Positions 17,287 to 25,700 of a stretch of 64,000 bases of DNA are shown here, in pieces. Within the stretch, counting starts at the first letter, position 1. Each line of letters begins with the position of its first letter. This DNA comes from Dawidia cretensis (GTDB taxonomy: Bacteria; Bacteroidota; Bacteroidia; Cytophagales; Cyclobacteriaceae), in contig NZ_JAHESE010000027.1 in assembly GCF_018598175.1 (NCBI RefSeq), positions 1 through 64,000 on the forward strand. The letters are read 5' to 3'. The notes beneath the pieces are model-generated. The model was given only the letters and a program-made list of their open reading frames with translations, was not told the DNA's origin and ran no database searches. The translations under genes and the position numbers were made by a program.

Positions 17287-19044
17287 ATGAGATCGTTATT
17301 ACTTTTGTTACTGGTGTCGCTTACATTCTCTGCCCGTGCGCAGCAGCAATCCATGCTGCGGTATGAGCTCGTGAAGATGGACAAGAATGTAAACACCTTC
17401 CGCCACGAAGCTGCACCCGTAGTCTCTCCCGATGGCAACACCCTCTATTTCTTTGTGCAAAACCACCCCGACAACACCCTCGGAAAGGACGACACACAAG
17501 ATATTTGGGCTTCTAAAAAAGACGCCAACGGCGTTTGGGGCGTAGCAGAACACTTGCGCAACCCGTATAATATCCACTCCTCTAACCAGGTATTTACAGT
17601 GTTCGACGACGGCAGCCTCTTCATTCGCGGCGGCCGCTCCAAGGGGGAAAAAGGATTCTCTATTGTCGCCAATGGCTCGCTGAAAGAACTGGATGTAAAA
17701 GACTTCAAGTCTATGAACAAAGGGCGCTTTTATGGCGCCAGCATGTCGGCAGACAAAAAATTCATGGTGATATACTTTAGCGAGAAGGATAACGCCGAGC
17801 TGAGCGATCTGTACCTAAGCCAGGCACAACCCGACGGCAGCTGGTCGCGTCCCGAAAAGATGGGCCTGAGCACCACGACCGACGAAGTAGGGCCCTTCAT
17901 CGGCCCGGATCAAAAAACGCTATATTTTGGCAGCGCACGCCAGGCCCCCGGCCGCCAGGGCGGTGTTGATATTTACAAAACGACGCGCCTGGACGACACC
18001 TGGAAAAAATGGTCAGACCCCGTCAACATGGGCAAGCCCATCAATACCAACGCCCTCGACTTCTACTTCACCATCGACCGCGATGGAAACATCTTTACCA
18101 GCCGCGCCAACAAGGCCCTGGAAGGTGCGCAACTCGATTTATATCAGCTCGTACCCAAGACTTTCAAGGTAAATCTTACGGGCGTAGTGTTAAACGAAAA
18201 AACACAGGATCCCATCGTAGCCGCCCTTGATGTAAAGATCAAAGAGAAAGAGCCCCTGAAGCTGAAATCAAACACCACCGGTAAATTTGAAACCAAACTG
18301 CCCGAAACGCAGGCGATTACAATCGCCGCATCCGCAGAAGGCTTCCTGCCGAAAGAACAATCCCTGAAACTGCCGGTATTGACCGTCGACACGACGGTAT
18401 TTGTAGAAATTTTGTTAAAGCCGGTAGCGAAGAAACTGCTTGTCATGGGGAACGTATATGATAAGAAAACAGAAAAGCTGATCGCAGCCAAAGTGGACAT
18501 TACCCTGCGCAAGGATCGCAAAACAACGTTTAAAGTACCCGCCGAGAAAGGTACATTCGAGAAAGAAGTGCCGAAGGTAGGTTGGTATATGCTGAACGCC
18601 ACTGCCGAAGGCTACCTCAACGCCACGGATAGCGTAGAGCTTGAAAGCGAAGAGCTCTCACCCGCCACCCGCGATCTATACCTCGAGCCGATTGAGATCG
18701 GCGTTACCGTGCGTCTCAAAAATATATACTTCGACTTCGATAAAACGACCTTGAAGAAAGAATCTTTCACCGAGCTGAACAAAGTGGCGGACTTCTTAAA
18801 ACAAAACGCCACGGTAGAAATTGAAATCGCCGGCCACACCGACAGCAAAGGCTCCGACGATTACAACGCCAACCTTTCACAAGGCCGTTCGCAATCCGTG
18901 GTAGACTATCTCGTCAGCCAGGGCATCGAAAGCTTCCGCCTCACAGCCCACGGCTACGGCGAGTCCAAACCCATCGACACCAACGACACCGAACCCGGCC
19001 GCGCCAACAACCGCCGCGTGGAGTTCACCGTCGTCAAGAAGTAA
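17287..19044 (+). CDS. OmpA-family protein with PD40 propeller and carboxypeptidase-regulatory repeats
   Basis: A 585-residue envelope protein: signal peptide (1-18), WD40-like PD40 beta-propeller (about 40-285; for example PVVSPDGNTLYFF and GPFIGPDQKTLYFGSAR), two carboxypeptidase-regulatory-like folds (about 290-380 and 385-470), and a C-terminal OmpA peptidoglycan-binding domain with YFDFDKTTLKKES, IEIAGHTDSKGSD and NNRRVEF. This architecture is common in Bacteroidota, where one relative, PorE, tethers the type IX secretion system to peptidoglycan. No other T9SS gene is nearby, so a role there is not supported here. Confidence 0.88.
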   Translation: MRSLLLLLLVSLTFSARAQQQSMLRYELVKMDKNVNTFRHEAAPVVSPDGNTLYFFVQNHPDNTLGKDDTQDIWASKKDANGVWGVAEHLRNPYNIHSSNQVFTVFDDGSLFIRGGRSKGEKGFSIVANGSLKELDVKDFKSMNKGRFYGASMSADKKFMVIYFSEKDNAELSDLYLSQAQPDGSWSRPEKMGLSTTTDEVGPFIGPDQKTLYFGSARQAPGRQGGVDIYKTTRLDDTWKKWSDPVNMGKPINTNALDFYFTIDRDGNIFTSRANKALEGAQLDLYQLVPKTFKVNLTGVVLNEKTQDPIVAALDVKIKEKEPLKLKSNTTGKFETKLPETQAITIAASAEGFLPKEQSLKLPVLTVDTTVFVEILLKPVAKKLLVMGNVYDKKTEKLIAAKVDITLRKDRKTTFKVPAEKGTFEKEVPKVGWYMLNATAEGYLNATDSVELESEELSPATRDLYLEPIEIGVTVRLKNIYFDFDKTTLKKESFTELNKVADFLKQNATVEIEIAGHTDSKGSDDYNANLSQGRSQSVVDYLVSQGIESFRLTAHGYGESKPIDTNDTEPGRANNRRVEFTVVKK

Positions 19045-19065
19045 GAACGCAAAAATATGTAAGCA

Positions 19066-19100
19066 AAAGAGGCTGCCGTGAGCAGCCTCTTTCGTTTTTT
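19066..19100 (+). terminator. Intrinsic terminator after the PD40-OmpA gene
   Basis: AAAGAGGCTGC and GCAGCCTCTTT form a perfect 11-bp stem with a 5-nt loop, followed by CGTTTTTT. The A-rich 5' side means it may also act on the convergent gene. Confidence 0.92.
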
Positions 19101-19568
19101 TCAGACCTCAGCTCCTTGCGCCTTATTCCTGGCCACCAACCCATGCTCCTCCAAAAGCTTCTGCTCATCGCCGGTGACATATGCAAAGACTTTTAGCACG
19201 CTATCAAAGTATCTCAGAAAATAAACCACATCAAACTCGATCGAAACATCACGCCCCTGCTGCCGATAACGCGAGTCCCAGTGCACCCTGGCCATGACGT
19301 GGAAATCATCGATTAATGTCACGGCCAGTTCCTTGATCTTCATAGACTGGGTCCCAATACTTTTATAGAACTCCATCCCTTGCGGAATAACCTTTCGAAA
19401 CTCTGCCCCATTCTTCCCCGCATTCACACCCACCGGGCTTGATTCAATGAAGCTCTCGGCAAACGCAGCTGCCGTACCTTCAACATCTGGCTTCCCCGCC
19501 AGTCCCCGGTTGAAACGATCTTCATACTCCCGGAAGAACGCTTCGGTTTTCTGTTTGATCTCTTTCAT
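19101..19568 (-). CDS. NTF2-like/SnoaL-fold protein of unknown function
   Basis: A protein of about 155 residues; the start at 19568 (MKEIKQ) is one of three close ATGs (19568, 19574, 19580). The first helix (TEAFFREYEDRFNRG), the small-residue turn and the beta-strand pairs LIDDFHVMARVHWDSRY and FDVVYFLRYFDSVLKVFAY fit an NTF2-like fold. No catalytic residues are assigned. It stands alone on the minus strand between plus-strand genes. Confidence 0.6.
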   Translation of the reverse strand: MKEIKQKTEAFFREYEDRFNRGLAGKPDVEGTAAAFAESFIESSPVGVNAGKNGAEFRKVIPQGMEFYKSIGTQSMKIKELAVTLIDDFHVMARVHWDSRYRQQGRDVSIEFDVVYFLRYFDSVLKVFAYVTGDEQKLLEEHGLVARNKAQGAEV

Positions 19569-19707
19569 AATCATTTGCATTTTGAATGATTTCCGACCCC
19601 ATACTGTAGATCGCTTTCCCCACTGCGCCCCGTCTCCAGGCAGGAACGCTTATTCCTACGCATATCTGCCTGGCAAAACTATGCCCATCCCCTAAGCCCC
19701 GTAATCC

Positions 19708-22700
19708 ATGAAGGTAAACACAACGTCCATTGAAGATTTTTTCTCCCAGTTGCGCCAACACCTGCAGCGAGATGGTCTCAACCGGGAGGATGTTAACGAA
19801 AAGCCGCCCTTGCGATCAGAGCTTTTCAGTGCGGAACAAATGGACCAACATGCGCAATTTCTGGCGGGCACACACAAGCTCACCAATAATAAAGCCCCCG
19901 AGCTATTGCTCGGTCGCCTCGCCGTGAACGAAGACGTGCTGTTCCGCGTAACAAAGCTGTTACAGGATGCTGTCAAAGAAAAGAAAGTCGTAACCCCCGC
20001 GGGTGAATGGCTACTCGACAATTTCTATCTCATTGAAGAACAAATACGGCTGGCCAAACGCCATTTGCCCAAGGGCTATAGCAAGGGTCTGCCGCGTTTG
20101 GAAAAAGGCAAATCCGCCGGCCTGCCGCGTGTATATGAGATCGCTACCGAGATCATCTCGCACAGCGATGGACATGTAGACATGCATAACCTCAGCAGTT
20201 TCATTGCTGCCTATCAAAAGCTCAACCCCTTGACGTTGGGTGAGCTATGGGCTGTACCCATCATGCTCCGTCTGGCCTTACTGGAGAACCTAAGTCGCGT
20301 GGCGGCACGCATCGCTATTGATCGCGCCGACGAGGACCTGGCCAACGATTGGGCACACCGCATCTTAGAGACGGCCGAGAAACATCCCAAAGACCTCGTG
20401 CTCGACATCGCCGACATGGCCCGATCCAATCCGCCGATGGTCAGCGCCTTCGTCGCAGCGTTTACGCGCCAGCTACAATGGAAAGGACCTGACCTGACAC
20501 TGCCCGCATCGTGGATCGAGCAAAACCTTTCCGAGAGCGGTCAGACCATCAATGCCCTGGTGCAGGAAGAAAACCAAAAGCAGGCTGCCGACCAGGTGTC
20601 GATGAGCAACAGCATCAGCAGTTTGCGCTTTCTGGTAAAAACCGACTGGCGCGACTTCGTCGAGACCATGAGCATGGTCGAGCAGACACTGCGGGCTGAC
20701 CCGGCAGCAGTATATCCCAACATGGACTTCCATACACGCGATCAATATCGTCACGTTGTAGAACGAATCGCGAAGCAAAGCGGCGCGGCTGAATACGAAG
20801 TGGCGCGCATCGCGTTGGAGTTTGCAAAAGAACATTCCGGCGGCACGCGCGACGTGCGCACGTTGCACGTCGGTTATTACCTGGTAGGAGAAGGTGTGAA
20901 GAAGACCGAAGCCGCGGTACGGATCAGATTGACGACGGTAGAAGGTGTACGACGCTGGACGGCACGCCGCCGATATGCCTGGTATGTGATCGGAGCAACC
21001 GTGCTTACCCTGTTAATAATGTCCATCGGCGTAGCAGGCGGCTTCTCCCAGGATGTGGTGTGGGGATGGTGGCTGGCGACGGGCATTGTTGCTTTGTTAT
21101 GTGCCAGTCAATTTGCACTGTCCATTGTCAACTGGCTGTCAACACTATCAGTCAAACCCCACCCGCTGCCAAAGATGGATTTCTCGGGTGGCATACCCAA
21201 CGAAAACCGTACGCTGGTCGTTGTGCCCACCTTGCTGGTCAGTCCGCGCCAGGTAGAGAAATTGCTGGAAGACCTCGAAGTTCGCTTTCTCGCAAACCGC
21301 GATCCTAACTTGCTCTTTGGCCTCTTGACGGACTTGAAAGATGCCGACCAACAAATTCTACCGGCCGATTCGCTGCTCGTACAAATCGCCCGCGATGGAA
21401 TTATTGCCCTGAACAAAAAATACGACCGCGATGTAAACGATACCTTCTTCCTCTTCCATCGCCCGCGTGTGTGGAACGCGGTGGAGAAAATATGGATGGG
21501 ATATGAACGCAAACGAGGCAAGCTTTCGGAATTAAACCAGCTGCTGCGCGGAGGCGCTAAGACCAGATTCTCCGTGATCGCGGGCGAAGAGCATATTTAT
21601 AAAACCGTGCAATATATCATCACACTGGACACAGACACCCAGCTGCCGCGCGATGCCGGTTGGATGCTGGTCGGCATGATGGCACACCCATTAAACCAGC
21701 CTGTATACAGCGATAAAAAGCGTCGCGTAGTACAAGGCTACAGCATTATTCAACCCCGCATCGCGATCAGCCTGCACGGTGCGACCCGCACCCGGTATAC
21801 ACGCATGCATGAGAACGATTCAGGCATCGACCCGTATACACAAATGGTGTCCGATGTATACCAGGATGTATTTAGCGAAGGCTCCTTTATCGGAAAAGGC
21901 ATTTACCACGTTGACACCTTCGAGAAGGTGTTAAATAACCGCTTCCCCGAAAACCGCATCCTTAGCCACGACCTGCTGGAAGGATCCTACACACGCTGTG
22001 GCTACGCAAGCGACGTACAGTTCTATGAAGAATACCCCGCGCGTTATAGCGTAGACGTCGGCCGCCGGCATCGCTGGATACGGGGAGACTGGCAGATTGG
22101 TAACTGGTCATTACCGTGGATCCCTGACGCCCGGGGCCGGTTTATCGTCAACCCGCTAAATGCGCTCTCCCGCTGGAAGATATTCGACAACCTGCGCCGT
22201 AGCGTCGTGCCGGTAGCCCTGGTGCTGCTCTACCTGCTCGCGTGGCTCGTGTTGCCGGCAACCTGGTTTTGGACGGTATGTGCCACAGGGGTCATTGTGT
22301 TGCCTGCATTGGTGGTTTCTATATGGGGCTTGATGCATAAGCCCGCAGAGATCAAATTTCGACAACACCTGGTAAACAATATACGCAGCATATACCATAC
22401 GTTGGCACAGACAGGGCTTACGATCGTCTGCCTGCCATACGAAGCCATGGTCAGTCTCGATGCTATTGTGCGCACCGGATGGCGTATGATTGTCAGCCGC
22501 CGGCGACTGCTGGAGTGGAATCCCTCGGGTTTTGCGCAAAACGGTCGTCCGGAAACACTTCCGGAAACCTACGTCACCATGCTTGCGTCGCCGCTGTTTG
22601 CCATTCTGACAAGTGCTGCGATCATACACTGGAACCCGGCAGCATGGGTAGCGGCCGCACCGTTCTTATTGGTGTGGATGCTGGCGCCTGCGGTGGTCTG

Positions 22701-25700
22701 GTGGTTGAATCAACCCTTGCCGACCGTTTCGGGTGAGCTGAACGCTGACCGCAAAGAAACGCTTCGTGAGCTGGCCCGGAAAACATGGGCCTTCTTCGAA
22801 GACCTTGTAGCGGAACCAGACAACTGGCTGCCCCCGGACAACCTGCAACAATATCCTATACCGGTGGTAGCCCATCGTACGTCACCCACCAACATCGGTT
22901 TGTCGTTGCTGGCCAATCTTACCGCCGTCGACTTTGGCTATATACCCGCCACGCAATTTTTACAGCGGACCGAGCACACATTCTCAACGCTGAATCGCCT
23001 CGAACGTTACAAAGGACACTTCTATAACTGGTACGATACACAAAGCCTGCAGGTATTGCCGCCACGTTACGTGTCCACGGTAGACAGCGGCAACCTCGCG
23101 GGGCACTTGATTACACTGCGGCAAGGATTGCTCCAAATGCCCGATCGTAAAGTGATCGAACGACAGGCATTGATGGGACTGCAAGACACAATCCGGATTA
23201 TATTACACAGACTTCCTGAAATACATCAAAGCATATACCAAAGCATCGTCCGCGACCTCACGCAAATGCTGCAAAAGGAATTTATCGATCTGGAGGCGCT
23301 ACGTGCGTTGTTCAGCCAGGTACGCATAAAAGGTATAGCAGTATTAAACCGTCTCGACGCCCGTACCGAGACGCACCGCTGGATCGTCGTGTTTGACAAA
23401 CAAATCCAGACCTTTCTGACCGAGATCGATGCCATGGCCCCTTGGCTGGCGGCCGGTCCTATACCGACAAAGTTTCAGGAGATGAGCTTGTTAACGGATG
23501 CGCCCACCTTCGCGCAAATTCTACAGGCTGAGCATCTTTTGGAAGAAGAGATGACGCGTCTGTCCGGCAAAGCACTAACGCCCGAAGAAGTAAGCTGGGT
23601 TGGACTATTTCGTACGGCCTTGCACGAGGCGGCATCATACAGTCGTCGCCAGCTGGCACGCGCCGCCGACCTGGCCGAGCAGTGCGCCTACCTGGCAGAC
23701 ATGGAGTATGACTTCTTATATGACAAGTCGCAGCACCTGTTAACGATTGGCTACAATGTCGAAAGCCATCGTGCCGATGCCAGCTACTACGACCTGTTGG
23801 CATCCGAAGCACGCCTCGCCACCTTTGTCGCCATTGCGCAGGACAAGCTGCCGCAGAAGAGCTGGTTTGCCCTGGGGCGACGCTTGACAACGGCGGGTAA
23901 CACACCAGTACTGTTATCCTGGAGCGGATCGATGTTTGAATACCTCATGCCCATGCTGGTCATGCCAAGCTATCGCAACACGCTGCTCGACGAGACCATG
24001 CGTGGCACCGTACAACGGCAGATTGAATATGGACGTCAGCGGAATGTACCCTGGGGTATCTCGGAATCATGCTACAACGTAGTGGATGCGCACCTGACAT
24101 ATCAATACAGGGCCTTTGGCGTACCCGGCTTAGGCTTTAAACGCGGCCTGGGTGACGACCTGGTCATTGCGCCGTACGCCACCGTGATGGCGCTGATGGT
24201 CGCGCCCGACGACGCCTACAACAACCTGGCGACACTCCGCGACCAAGGCTTTGAAGGACAATACGGCTTCTTTGAAGCCGCTGACTATACCCCATCACGG
24301 TTACCGCGCGGACAATCACGCGTGCTCGTTCAAACCTTTATGGCGCATCACCAGGGCATGAGCCTGTTGTCGTTGGCGTACGTACTGCTCGACCAGCCGA
24401 TGCAAAAAAGGTTTGAAGCAGATCCGCAATGCCAGACTGTATTGTTGCTGCTGCAGGAACGTGTACCACGTACAACAAGCTTCTACTCCGCGGCGACCGA
24501 AATGCACGAAGTTACGCTCATGCAGTCGGTACCCGAAATGCGCGTCATCAATACCGCCGATACTCAAGTACCCGAAGTACAACTGCTATCAAATGGCCGG
24601 TACCATGTCATGCTCACCAATGCCGGCGGTGGCTACAGCCGTTGGCGCGACATGGCAGTGACACGTTGGCGGGAAGATACAACCTGCGACAACTGGGGCA
24701 CCTTCTGCTATATACGCGACCTCGATCGCAATGAATACTGGTCGACCGCATATCAACCCGTACTGCGCCCCGCCGAGCGCTATGAAGCCGTGTTCTCACA
24801 AGGACGCGTGGAATTCCGCCGCCGCGACATCGACATTGAAACGCATACAGAAATCATTGTATCGCCCGAGGACGACGTCGAGATCCGCCGCATTCATTTG
24901 GTAAACCGCTCCGGTCGCAAGCGACACATGGAAGTGACCAGCTATGCCGAAGTGGTATTGGCGGCGGCCATTGCCGATGCCGCCCATCCTGCTTTTAGCA
25001 ACTTATTCGTGCAGACCGCTATAGAGGAGGCACACCACGCTATTCTTGCCACCCGTCGGGCGCGTAGTCACGACGAACAGCCACCATGGATGCTGCATAT
25101 GATGAAGGTCACCGGGCAAGGTGCCGACAACATTACCTACGAAACCGACCGCGACAAATTTATCGGCCGCGGCCATACACTCGCAAACCCGCGCGTGATG
25201 CGCACACGCGAGCCACTGGGAAATTCACAGGGCTCTGTATTAGATCCTGTCGTATCCGTACAATACCGCATAACATTGCCACCAGGCGAAAGCGTCACGT
25301 TCGACGTCGTAACGGGCATGGCAAAAACACGTGAAGAAATAAAAATCCTGGTAGACAAATACCAGGATCCCCACTTACGCGACCGCGCCTTTGAATTGTC
25401 GTGGACGCATAGCCAGGTAGTACTACGTCAGATCAACGCGGCAGAAGGCGATGCTCAACTCTTTGGACGCCTCGCCAGCGCGGTAATCTATGCCAGCCCC
25501 TTCCTGCGTGTCAGCCGTACCGTGCAAGTACGAAACCAACGGGGGCAGTCAGCATTATGGGCATATGCCATATCCGGCGATCTGCCGATTGTGTTGCTTC
25601 GGCTATCCGACTCTACCAATGTGACCTTGGCCCGCCAGATGGTGCAAGCGCATGCATACTGGCAACTCAAAGGACTGGCCGTGGACCTGGTTATTCTGAA

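Noticed and set aside
22156-22629. Long minus-strand open frames opposite the cyclic glucan synthase.
   Set aside because: They have no recognisable domains and lie inside a single continuous conserved plus-strand protein.
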